From Mycobacterium sp. ITM-2016-00316 (GTDB taxonomy: Bacteria; Actinomycetota; Actinomycetes; Mycobacteriales; Mycobacteriaceae), in the NCBI RefSeq assembly GCF_002968335.2, contig NZ_CP134398.1, positions 3,100,001 through 3,164,000 of the forward strand: 64,000 bases of DNA, read 5' to 3'. Of this stretch, positions 44,020 to 53,043 are shown in pieces. Position 1 is the first letter of the stretch; each line of letters begins with the position of its first letter. The notes under the pieces are model-generated. The model saw only the letters and a program-made list of their open reading frames with translations, was not told the DNA's origin and made no database searches. Position numbers and translations under genes: made by a program.

Positions 44020-45063
44020 ATGGGCAAGCACAATGGCCAGACGGTCACACCGTCGGTCCCGAAGGGACACGGGATCACCCGGACCCAGGTCCGCCATGTG
44101 GTGCTGGCGATGGTGACCTTCACCCTGCTCGTCCTCGCGATGATCGCCAGTTACGCCGGCGCCTTCGCCAAGCCCACCCTGCACCATCTCGACGTCGCGG
44201 TCTCCGCACCTCAGCAGATGCTCGACACCCTCGACGCCCGTACCGAACTCGATGTCACCGCGGTCGGCGACGACGGTGCGGCCCGCACCCAGGTCCTCGA
44301 GCGACGGGCCGACGCGGCCTTCGTGGTGGACCCGTCGGGTCGCCTCGACATCTATGTCGCCGGCGGCGGCGGGCGCAGCGTCGCGACCGCCGCCGAGGCC
44401 GTCGGCCGTACGACAGCCGCCGAAGCAGGACTGACACCGGCGGTGACCGATATCGCGCCGACGTCGCCGGGCGACCCGTCCGGCACCGTCGAGTTCTATG
44501 CGGTCATCTTCGTGTCCATCGGCGCGTCGGTCGGTGCCGCCGCATTCGGCCGGTTGGTCGGCCCGGTGCGGCGGCCCTGGACGCTGGCGCTGCGCACTCT
44601 CACGCTTTCGGCCTACTCCGCGCTGCTGGCCGGTGTGGTCACCATCTACGTGGACGCCGCACTCGGCGCGCTGACCGGCCACCCCTGGCAGGTGTTCGGG
44701 GCGTTATGGCTCTATGCGATGGCCGTCGGGGGCGCGGTCACCGGGGTGGCTGCCGCATTCGGGACGGTGGCGGCGATGGCGGTGACCGCGTTCCTGGTGA
44801 TCGTGGGCAACGCCGCGGCCGCCGGACCGATCGGGCGCCCGCTGCTGTCCGGTTTCTACACGGCGTTCAACCATGTCGTCCCGCAGGGATCCGGGGTGTC
44901 GCTGCTGCGCAGCATCGAGTACTTCGGCGGCAACGGTGCGCTGACACCGCTTGGCACGCTGATGATTTGGGCTGCTACCGGGTGTGTCCTCGCGGTGTTC
45001 GCCACGACCTTGAGAATGCCCGGCACCCGGCAGTTGTGGCAACGCGTCACCACACGTGCCTGA
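44020..45063 (+). CDS. ABC-2/YhgE-type (DUF3533-like) membrane protein
   Basis: 347 aa. One N-terminal helix (LAMVTFTLLVLAMIASYAGA), an extracytoplasmic domain of about 120 aa, then five helices (about 160-335) with HVVPQGSGVSLLRSIEYFGG between the last two. This matches YhgE/Pip or DUF3533-like proteins related to ABC-2 permeases, though no ATPase is encoded beside it. Co-transcribed with the TetR gene; a toxic-lipid or drug export role is a reasonable guess only. Confidence 0.75.
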   Translation: MGKHNGQTVTPSVPKGHGITRTQVRHVVLAMVTFTLLVLAMIASYAGAFAKPTLHHLDVAVSAPQQMLDTLDARTELDVTAVGDDGAARTQVLERRADAAFVVDPSGRLDIYVAGGGGRSVATAAEAVGRTTAAEAGLTPAVTDIAPTSPGDPSGTVEFYAVIFVSIGASVGAAAFGRLVGPVRRPWTLALRTLTLSAYSALLAGVVTIYVDAALGALTGHPWQVFGALWLYAMAVGGAVTGVAAAFGTVAAMAVTAFLVIVGNAAAAGPIGRPLLSGFYTAFNHVVPQGSGVSLLRSIEYFGGNGALTPLGTLMIWAATGCVLAVFATTLRMPGTRQLWQRVTTRA

Positions 45064-45082
45064 GCGAACTATCGTTCTCGCC

Positions 45083-46759
45083 ATGAGCGAGCCGTACTAC
45101 GACCTGGGGTCCTATCACCGGCCGATCGAAACCTCCGCTCCGCAGGCTCAGGTGTGGTTCGACCGCGGATTGGTGTGGGCCTACGCGTTCAATCACGAAG
45201 AAGCCGTGCACTGTTTCGAGCGGGCGCTGGAACTGGACCCCGATCTGGCGATCGCCCGGTGGGGTATCGCCTACGCCGTCGGGCCGAACTACAACAAGGC
45301 GTGGGAAGCCTTCGATCCGGTCGAACTCGCCGGTGCGCTGGCCCGGGCCCGAGCGGAACTGGCCGCCGCGGCCGGCGGCCGGGCATCGGCCACCGAGCGC
45401 GCGCTCATCGACGCGTTGGCGCTGCGTTTTCGCACCGACGACCCGACCGACGAGGCCGCGCTCACCGAAGGCCACCCGGCCTACGCCGAGGCCATGTCGG
45501 CGGTGGCGCAGCGCCATCCCGATGACGTCGACGTCCAGGCTCTGACCGCCGATGCCCTGCTGAACGTCACCGCATGGGCGTTGTGGGACAGCGTAACCGG
45601 GGAACCCGCCGAAGGGTCCAGAGTGGTCGAGGCCAAGGCCATTCTCGACGCCGCCCTCGCCACCCCGGTCGGGCGCGCCCACCCCGGCGTGCTGCACCTC
45701 TATATCCACGCCATGGAGATGTCGGCGCACCCGGAGGAAGCGCTGCCCGCAGCCGATCTGTTGCGCGGCCTGGTGCCCGACGCTGGACACCTGCAGCACA
45801 TGCCGAGCCACATCGATGTGCTCTGCGGCGACTACCGGGCGTCGGTGATCGCCAACCACGCCGCGGTGTCCGCGGACCGGAAGTTCGTCGAGCGGTCCGG
45901 TCCGCTGAACTTCTACTCCCTCTACCGCGCGCACGACCTGCACTTCGTGGTCTATTCGGCGATGTTCGAGGGAAGATTCCAGGTCGCCGAGGACGCCGCC
46001 GCCGAGCTGGCCGACCAGTTGACACCCGAGCTGCTGGCCATCGAATCGCCACCGATGGCGGACTGGCTGGAAGCGTTCGTGCCGCTGCGGGTGCATGTGC
46101 TGGTGCGGTTCGGGCGGTGGGACGAGTTGATCGCTCTCCCCCTTCCCGCGGACCCGGACCTCTACTGCACCACCACGGCGACCATTCACTACGGCCGCGG
46201 TGTCGCACACGCCGCCAAGGGCCAGCTACCCCAGGCGCGTGCCGAACAGCACGCGCTGGCTGCGAGCTACGCGCGCATCCCCGATTCCCGCTACCTGTTC
46301 AACAACACCAGCCGCGACATCCTGGCGGTGGCGGTGGCCATGCTCGACGGCGAGATCGCTTATCGGGAGCGACGATTCGATGAAGCCTTCACCCACCTGC
46401 GGCACGCCATCGCGCTGGACGACGCGCTGCCCTACGACGAACCGTGGGGCTGGATGCAGCCGACCCGGCACGCCTACGGGGCCCTGCTGCTCGAACAGGG
46501 GCTCGTCGAGGAGGCCGCCGCCGTCTACGCCGCCGACCTCGGGCTCGACGACACCCTGCGCCGGTCATGCCAGCACCCCGGAAACGTCTGGAGCCTGCAC
46601 GGATACCACGAGAGCCTGCGCCGGCTGGGCCGCGACGAGGAGGCCGACGCCATTGCCGCGGAGCTCGACGTGGCGCGGTCGCGGGCCGATGTCCCGGTGC
46701 TGGCGTCCTGCGCCTGCCGGTTGGATGTCACAAACCAGCCGACCCAATGTTGCGATTGA
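45083..46759 (+). CDS. TPR-repeat protein
   Basis: 558 aa from ATG 45083; GTG 45056 overlaps the previous gene. Tetratricopeptide-like helices recur, e.g. AYAFNHEEAVHCFERALELD PDL (about 32-55) and ERRFDEAFTHLRHAIALDDA (about 430-450). Between them is a conserved region with HLYIHAMEMSAHPEEALPAA and GHLQHMPSHIDVLCGDY, whose His residues might bind metal. Similar large TPR proteins are found across bacteria without assigned function. Confidence 0.78.
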   Translation: MSEPYYDLGSYHRPIETSAPQAQVWFDRGLVWAYAFNHEEAVHCFERALELDPDLAIARWGIAYAVGPNYNKAWEAFDPVELAGALARARAELAAAAGGRASATERALIDALALRFRTDDPTDEAALTEGHPAYAEAMSAVAQRHPDDVDVQALTADALLNVTAWALWDSVTGEPAEGSRVVEAKAILDAALATPVGRAHPGVLHLYIHAMEMSAHPEEALPAADLLRGLVPDAGHLQHMPSHIDVLCGDYRASVIANHAAVSADRKFVERSGPLNFYSLYRAHDLHFVVYSAMFEGRFQVAEDAAAELADQLTPELLAIESPPMADWLEAFVPLRVHVLVRFGRWDELIALPLPADPDLYCTTTATIHYGRGVAHAAKGQLPQARAEQHALAASYARIPDSRYLFNNTSRDILAVAVAMLDGEIAYRERRFDEAFTHLRHAIALDDALPYDEPWGWMQPTRHAYGALLLEQGLVEEAAAVYAADLGLDDTLRRSCQHPGNVWSLHGYHESLRRLGRDEEADAIAAELDVARSRADVPVLASCACRLDVTNQPTQCCD

Positions 46760-46893
46760 ATGAATTTGGTTGCCTCTCAACGTGTCATGCCACCATTTGC
46801 GGTGGTGAGGGCTAATGTTGGCCCCGGAAGCGATACGGGGGGCGTGCACACATCTGGATGCGGTGCCGCCATCCGCTGTGGAGAGGACGCCCG

Positions 46894-47100
46894 ATGACGT
46901 GCGAACGCCATGCAGAAGAGCCCTTGTTCGCCCTTGTCCGGATGATTCGGGGGGCCGTCGAGGACCCGGTTCGCTCGGCCGGCGGCGACGATCATGACCT
47001 TGAGGCGATCGCCGTCGCGGCGGCCTACGCGGCGTGGTGCTGGGGATCCGCCCCGACCGCCGACGCAGAGCCTCCGGGCATGGCGCGCATGCCCGCGTAA
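46894..47100 (+). CDS. Small hypothetical protein
   Basis: 68 aa from ATG 46894 with GAGAGGA upstream. MTCERHAEEPLFALVRMIRG and LEAIAVAAAYAAWCWGSAPT show coding-like third-position GC, but no family is recognised. The preceding 134 bp hold only a weak hairpin (CCACC/GGTGG, 46790-46805). It ends 9 bp before the deaminase start and may belong to the same transcript. Confidence 0.45.
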   Translation: MTCERHAEEPLFALVRMIRGAVEDPVRSAGGDDHDLEAIAVAAAYAAWCWGSAPTADAEPPGMARMPA

Positions 47101-47109
47101 ACTGCCGGT

Positions 47110-47589
47110 GTGCCGATCAGCGACGAAGACCTCCAGTATCTGCGCCGCTGTGTAGGACTTGCCCGCACCGCGCATCAGGGTGGTGACGAACCCTTCGGAT
47201 CCATCCTGGTCGACGAGTCGGGCACTGTGTTGTTCGAAGATCACAACCGTGTCCAGGGCGGCGATGCCACCCAGCACCCCGAGTTCGCCATCGCGCGGTG
47301 GGCCGTCGAGCGCCTGACGCCGCAGCAGCGCGCCACCGCCGTCGTCTACACCTCCGGTGAGCACTGTCCCATGTGCTCGGCCGCGCATGCCTGGGTCGGG
47401 CTCGGCCGCATCGTCTATGCCACCTCCTCGGAGCAGCTGAGCCGGTGGTGTACCGAATGGGGCACCCCACCCGCTCCGGTCGCCGCACTCCCCGTCACCG
47501 CCGTCGCGCCCGGCATCCGCTGCGATGGGCCGGCGCCGGAGCTGGAGGACGAGATGCGCGCACTCTACGAAGCGACGTTCCGCCCATGA
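47110..47589 (+). CDS. Nucleoside deaminase-like zinc enzyme
   Basis: 159 aa, CDA fold. Zinc ligands are in QHPEFAIARWAVE (HPE replacing the usual HAE, with the catalytic Glu kept) and SGEHCPMCSAAHAWVGLGRI (PCxxC type). It resembles guanine or tRNA-adenosine deaminases, but the short length and solitary position argue for a small-molecule base or nucleoside as substrate. Its stop overlaps the GH13 gene start (ATGA). Confidence 0.83.
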   Translation: MPISDEDLQYLRRCVGLARTAHQGGDEPFGSILVDESGTVLFEDHNRVQGGDATQHPEFAIARWAVERLTPQQRATAVVYTSGEHCPMCSAAHAWVGLGRIVYATSSEQLSRWCTEWGTPPAPVAALPVTAVAPGIRCDGPAPELEDEMRALYEATFRP

Positions 47590-48866
47590 CCGATCCGGAC
47601 TGGGTGCAACACGTCATCTGGTGGCAGATCTACCCGCTCGGATTCGTCGGAGCGTTCCCCGCCGAGAACCCACCGGCGGCCGACGAGCACCGGCTGCGAC
47701 GCATCATCGAATGGCTGGACCACGCAGTCGAACTCGGCGCCTCCGGTATCGCGCTGGGCCCGGTGTTCGCGTCCCGGACCCACGGCTACGACACGACCGA
47801 CCACCTGCGCATCGACCCGCGCCTCGGCGATGACGACGACTTCGATGCGTTGGTCGACGCCTGCCACCGGCGCGGACTGCGGGTGCTTCTGGACGGCGTG
47901 TTCAACCATGTCGGCACCGATTTCGGCCGCTACCGCGAAGCGCTGGCCGACGGACCCGACGACTGGTTCCGCAAGAACCGCAACGGTTTTGCCACCTTCG
48001 AGGGCCACGGTGAGCTGATCGCCCTGAACCACGACAATCCCGACGTCATCGCCTACGTGATCGAGGTCATGGACCATTGGCTCGGGCGCGGAGCCGACGG
48101 CTGGCGCCTGGACGCGGCCTATGCGGTGGCTCCGTCCTTCTGGGCGGCGGTGCTACCCGAGGTGCGCCGGCGGCACCCCGAGGCGTGGTTCGTCGGCGAG
48201 GTCATCCACGGCGACTACCCGGCTCAGCTGCGCGCGGGCACGCTGGATTCGATCACCCAGTACGAGCTGTGGAAGGCGATCTGGAGCAGCCTCAACGACG
48301 GCAACTTCCACGAACTCGACTGGGCGCTGCAGCGACACAACGAGTTTCTGGACACCTTCGTGCCGCTCACCTTCATCGGCAACCACGATGTCAGCAGGAT
48401 CGCCAGCCAGCTGACCGATGTACGCCACCTCGAGCACGCCCTGGTGCTGCTGCTCACCACCGGCGGGACGCCGAGCATCTACGCCGGCGACGAATGGGCG
48501 GCCCACGGTGTCAAGGAGGACCGCGCCGGTGGCGATGACGCGGTGCGCCCCGAGTTCGGACACCCCCAGCCGGGTCCGCACGACATGCTGTCGCTGCATC
48601 AGTATCTGATCGGCCTGCGGCGCCGGAATCCGTGGTTGCACACCGCGACCACCGAGGCGGTGCAGCTGACCAATACCGGCTACGTCTACCGCACCAGCGC
48701 CGGCGATCGGGCGTTGTTGGTGGCGCTCAACATCGACGACGAGCCGCTGTCGGCGCAGTTACCCGAGGCCGGGCAGGTCGTCGCCGGCTCCGGGGCTCCG
48801 CCCGCCGAACGCGTGCAACAGCTCGTGGTGCCTGCGCACGGTTGGGTGATCGTCGACACCGGATGA
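47586..48866 (+). CDS. GH13 alpha-amylase family protein
   Basis: 426 aa from ATG 47586. Conserved GH13 regions are DGVFNHVGTDF (I), GWRLDAAYAV with the nucleophile Asp (II), AWFVGEVIHGD with the acid/base Glu (III) and FIGNHDVSRIAS with the transition-state Asp (IV). A short beta domain closes the protein (VALNIDDEPLSAQLPEAGQV). No signal peptide, so it acts inside the cell on a glucan or alpha-glucoside such as glycogen fragments or trehalose derivatives. Confidence 0.87.
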   Translation: MTDPDWVQHVIWWQIYPLGFVGAFPAENPPAADEHRLRRIIEWLDHAVELGASGIALGPVFASRTHGYDTTDHLRIDPRLGDDDDFDALVDACHRRGLRVLLDGVFNHVGTDFGRYREALADGPDDWFRKNRNGFATFEGHGELIALNHDNPDVIAYVIEVMDHWLGRGADGWRLDAAYAVAPSFWAAVLPEVRRRHPEAWFVGEVIHGDYPAQLRAGTLDSITQYELWKAIWSSLNDGNFHELDWALQRHNEFLDTFVPLTFIGNHDVSRIASQLTDVRHLEHALVLLLTTGGTPSIYAGDEWAAHGVKEDRAGGDDAVRPEFGHPQPGPHDMLSLHQYLIGLRRRNPWLHTATTEAVQLTNTGYVYRTSAGDRALLVALNIDDEPLSAQLPEAGQVVAGSGAPPAERVQQLVVPAHGWVIVDTG

Positions 48867-48876
48867 TCGGGCGGGA

Positions 48877-50208
48877 TCAGCCGGACGTTTCGTCGCACTC
48901 CGACCAGGTGTAATGCTGCTCGGCCGCGGTGGCGCCACCGAGCACGAACGCCCGGTGATGACGATCGGCCCTGCCGATGGCCGCCATCCAGGTGAACACG
49001 GTGCTGACCCGGTTACTCAGACCGGTGAGGAACGCGATGTGGATGAACCCCCACCCCAGCCAGCCGGCGAAACCGGACACCCGGACGGGCCCGACCTGCA
49101 GCAGCGCGTTGCCCCGGCTGATGTAGGCCGCCGATCCCAGATCCCGGTAGCGGTAACGCCGGCGCGGTTTACCGTCGAGGTCGCGGCGCACGCACGCGGC
49201 CACGTGCAGCCCGCCCTGCATGGCATTCTCGGCGACCCCCGGCAGGTCGTCGCGACCCACCAGATCCCCGACGATGAAGACCTCGGGATGCCCAGGCACC
49301 GAAAGATCGTCCTCGACGCTGATCCGGCCGGCGCGGTCGGTGTCCGCCCCGAGCACCTCGGCGACATGCCGCGCAAACGGCACTGCCTCGACACCGGCGG
49401 TCCACAACACGGTGCGCGCGACGTACTGTTCGGCCGCCCCACCGGACTTCGGGGTAACGGTCACCCCGTCGCGGCCGACATCGGTCACGTGCACACCCAT
49501 GTGCAATTCGACCCCGAGCGATGTCAGTGTGCGGGCGGCCTTGTCGGACAGACCCGGAGCGAAACTCTTGAGCACCCGGTCACCACCGTCGAACAACAAC
49601 ACCCTGGCGTCCTCGGGGGCGATGCTGTGGAACTCGTTGGCCAGCGTCCGGCTGGCCACCTCGCGGATCTGCCCGGCGATCTCCACACCGGTCGGGCCGC
49701 CACCGGCGACGGCGAACGTCAGCCAGCCGTCCCGTTCGGGCCCCGGCGGCAGCGTCTCGGCGATCTCGAACGCGGTGAACAGCCGCTGACGGATGCACAG
49801 GGCGTCATCGAGGGTCTTCATCCCCGGCGCCCATTCGGCGAAATGCTCCTTGCCGAAGTAGGACTGCTTCATGCCCGCGGCGACCACCAGGACGTCGTAG
49901 CCCACCATGAAGGTGGTCTCGTCGGGACGCATCGCCGTGACGGTCCGGGCGCCGGGGTCCAGCCGGATCGCCTCACCCAGCAGGGTGGTCACATTGCGGT
50001 GGCGCGCCAGCTCCTCACGCAGCGACCGACTGATGTGCCCGATGCTCAGGGTTCCGGTGGCGCACTGGTAGAGCAGCGGCTGGAAGATGTGGCCGGCACC
50101 CCGATCGAGCAGGGTGACATCGACATCGTGCCTGCCGAGCCTGCGCGCGCAGAACAGCCCGCCGAATCCGCCACCGATGATGAGCACCCTGGTGCGTTCG
50201 TCGCTCAT
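48877..50208 (-). CDS. Type II NADH dehydrogenase (Ndh-like)
   Basis: 443 aa FAD protein of the NDH-2 family. FAD motif RVLIIGGGFGGLFCARRLGR, NADH motif TFAVAGGGPTGVEIAGQIRE, and FAD C-terminal motif VFIVGDLVGRDDLPGVAENA followed by QGGLHVAACV. A hydrophobic C-terminal stretch (GFAGWLGWGFIHIAFLTGLS) would anchor it to the membrane. It transfers electrons from NADH to menaquinone without pumping protons. Mycobacteria carry two paralogues (Ndh, NdhA); which one this is cannot be told. Confidence 0.88.
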   Translation of the reverse strand: MSDERTRVLIIGGGFGGLFCARRLGRHDVDVTLLDRGAGHIFQPLLYQCATGTLSIGHISRSLREELARHRNVTTLLGEAIRLDPGARTVTAMRPDETTFMVGYDVLVVAAGMKQSYFGKEHFAEWAPGMKTLDDALCIRQRLFTAFEIAETLPPGPERDGWLTFAVAGGGPTGVEIAGQIREVASRTLANEFHSIAPEDARVLLFDGGDRVLKSFAPGLSDKAARTLTSLGVELHMGVHVTDVGRDGVTVTPKSGGAAEQYVARTVLWTAGVEAVPFARHVAEVLGADTDRAGRISVEDDLSVPGHPEVFIVGDLVGRDDLPGVAENAMQGGLHVAACVRRDLDGKPRRRYRYRDLGSAAYISRGNALLQVGPVRVSGFAGWLGWGFIHIAFLTGLSNRVSTVFTWMAAIGRADRHHRAFVLGGATAAEQHYTWSECDETSG

Positions 50209-51527
<1,319 letters not shown>

Positions 51528-51540
51528 TGAGGGCTTGATC

Positions 51541-51597
51541 CACAAAACCCAGGGAGCCTGCCGTACCCCCCGAACGGCAGGCTCCCTGCTTTTGTGC
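51541..51597. terminator. Strong bidirectional terminator
   Basis: A perfect 14-bp stem (AGGGAGCCTGCCGT at 51551-51564, ACGGCAGGCTCCCT at 51574-51587) with a 9-nt loop, flanked by CACAAAA and TTTTGTG so that each strand has a U-run. It separates the convergent mycolyltransferase and MscS-channel genes. Confidence 0.92.
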
Positions 51598-51630
51598 GCT
51601 CGGATCCGGCGCCGGGCCCGGCACAGACGG

Positions 51631-53043
51631 TCAGGTAGTCGGCACCTGCGCGCCGCGCGCTTCCTCTGCCGCGCGGCGACGCAGCTCGATGGTCTCGCCG
51701 AGCATCCTGGCCAATTGTGGATTGCTCTGCACCACGGGCCTGATGGTCCGGCGCGGAATGGCCAGCAGGGTGGTGTCGCGCAGCGCGACCGCGCCGGTGA
51801 GGACCGGTTGGCGTGTCAGCGCGGTGGTGCCGATGAAGTCGCCGACGTCGAGTCGACCGGCGGGAACCTGGGCCCCACTGTCGGTGACCACGGTCAGCGC
51901 CAGTTCCCCGGCGACAATGAACGCCAGCGCCTCGGGTACGGATCCGGGCTGTTGGACCATCTCCCCCTGGCAATACATCAGAAGACGACTGTCGGCGATC
52001 ATGCCGGCAACAGTGTCCTCGTCCAGGCCCAGCGCTGATGCGATTCGCCGTGGTTGGGTGGCGGTGTGCGCCGTGTCGTCGCCGAATCCGCCCTCGGCCT
52101 CATCGAGGTGCAATCCGGCGCGCCGCGACGCGTACCAGCTTCGTTGCAGCAGTGAGTTTTTCGTCGAGCCATCGTCGGCGGGCGAGCCGATCGGCACCGA
52201 CACCTGGTACTCACCTCCCCCCTTGGCGGAGACCCGCGAGTCAACGCCGGGGAGCTTGGTGGGCAGGGCATCGGCAACGGCCTTGAGGGTGTCGACGACG
52301 GAGCCCGGCCGGTCATCGGCGGCGAATGCCAGCGTCACCGTCGTATAGAACGCGGCCCCGTGCACGCGACTCAGATTGGTGAACGACGCGCCGGCCAGCG
52401 TTGCGTTCGGCACGATCTGGATACCGTTGCCGGTGTCGATATGGATGGAGCGCCAATTGACCTCCAGGACACGACCTTTACCCGATGGGGTGTCCAGCCA
52501 GTCGCCGATACGAAAGGGCTGCTCGAAGAGCAGGAACAGACCCGCGATGACCGGTCCGACCGCCGTCTGCACCGCGAGGCCGATGACGATCGACGTCACA
52601 CCGACCGCTGCGAAAAGGCCGCCGATATCGGTTCCCCACACCCAGGAGAACAGGATTCCCAGTCCGATGGCGATGACGATGAGCCGGCCGAGATCGATGA
52701 ATATCGAGGGCAGCCGTTCCCGCCAACTACCTGCGCGGGCATTCCCGAACAGTGCCGCGTTGGCCCCGGACAGAGCGAACAGGATGACCAGGAAACCGAA
52801 CATCGTCGCGGCGAGCCGGGGCCAGGTCGCTTCGGCGTCGGCGTCGTTGAGCTGATCGACCAGGATGAGCAGCGCCAGCGCCGGCAGCACCGCGTTGCGC
52901 AGCAGCGCGACCGGGCGCGCATAACTGCTCTGCCGACGGGTCAGATACTGCTGCACCTCGTTGAGGATGAGCAGCGCCACCGGAAGTGCGACCGTGATGA
53001 TCGTGGTCGGCCAGAACCACGGTTGCGAGATCAGCGCGTTCAC
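51631..53043 (-). CDS. MscS channel fused to cyclic-nucleotide-binding domain
   Basis: 470 aa from GTG 53043. Four or five membrane helices (residues 10-160) lead to the MscS pore helix and beta domain (GVTSIVIGLAVQTAVGPVIA, FEQPFRIGDWLDTPSGKGRV, VPNATLAGASFTNLSR). The last 130 residues form a cNMP-binding/CRP-like domain (VPEALAFIVAGELALTVVTD, DVGDFIGTTALTRQPVLTGA). The start overlaps the stop of the upstream cyclase-like gene (GTGA). The pair corresponds to Rv2434c-Rv2435c. A ligand-gated mechanosensitive channel coupled to its own nucleotide sensor is the obvious model. Confidence 0.87.
   Translation of the reverse strand: MNALISQPWFWPTTIITVALPVALLILNEVQQYLTRRQSSYARPVALLRNAVLPALALLILVDQLNDADAEATWPRLAATMFGFLVILFALSGANAALFGNARAGSWRERLPSIFIDLGRLIVIAIGLGILFSWVWGTDIGGLFAAVGVTSIVIGLAVQTAVGPVIAGLFLLFEQPFRIGDWLDTPSGKGRVLEVNWRSIHIDTGNGIQIVPNATLAGASFTNLSRVHGAAFYTTVTLAFAADDRPGSVVDTLKAVADALPTKLPGVDSRVSAKGGGEYQVSVPIGSPADDGSTKNSLLQRSWYASRRAGLHLDEAEGGFGDDTAHTATQPRRIASALGLDEDTVAGMIADSRLLMYCQGEMVQQPGSVPEALAFIVAGELALTVVTDSGAQVPAGRLDVGDFIGTTALTRQPVLTGAVALRDTTLLAIPRRTIRPVVQSNPQLARMLGETIELRRRAAEEARGAQVPTT

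Noticed and set aside
46790..46805. CCACC/GGTGG hairpin
   Set aside because: Five-base stem with no U run; too weak to call a terminator or riboregulator.
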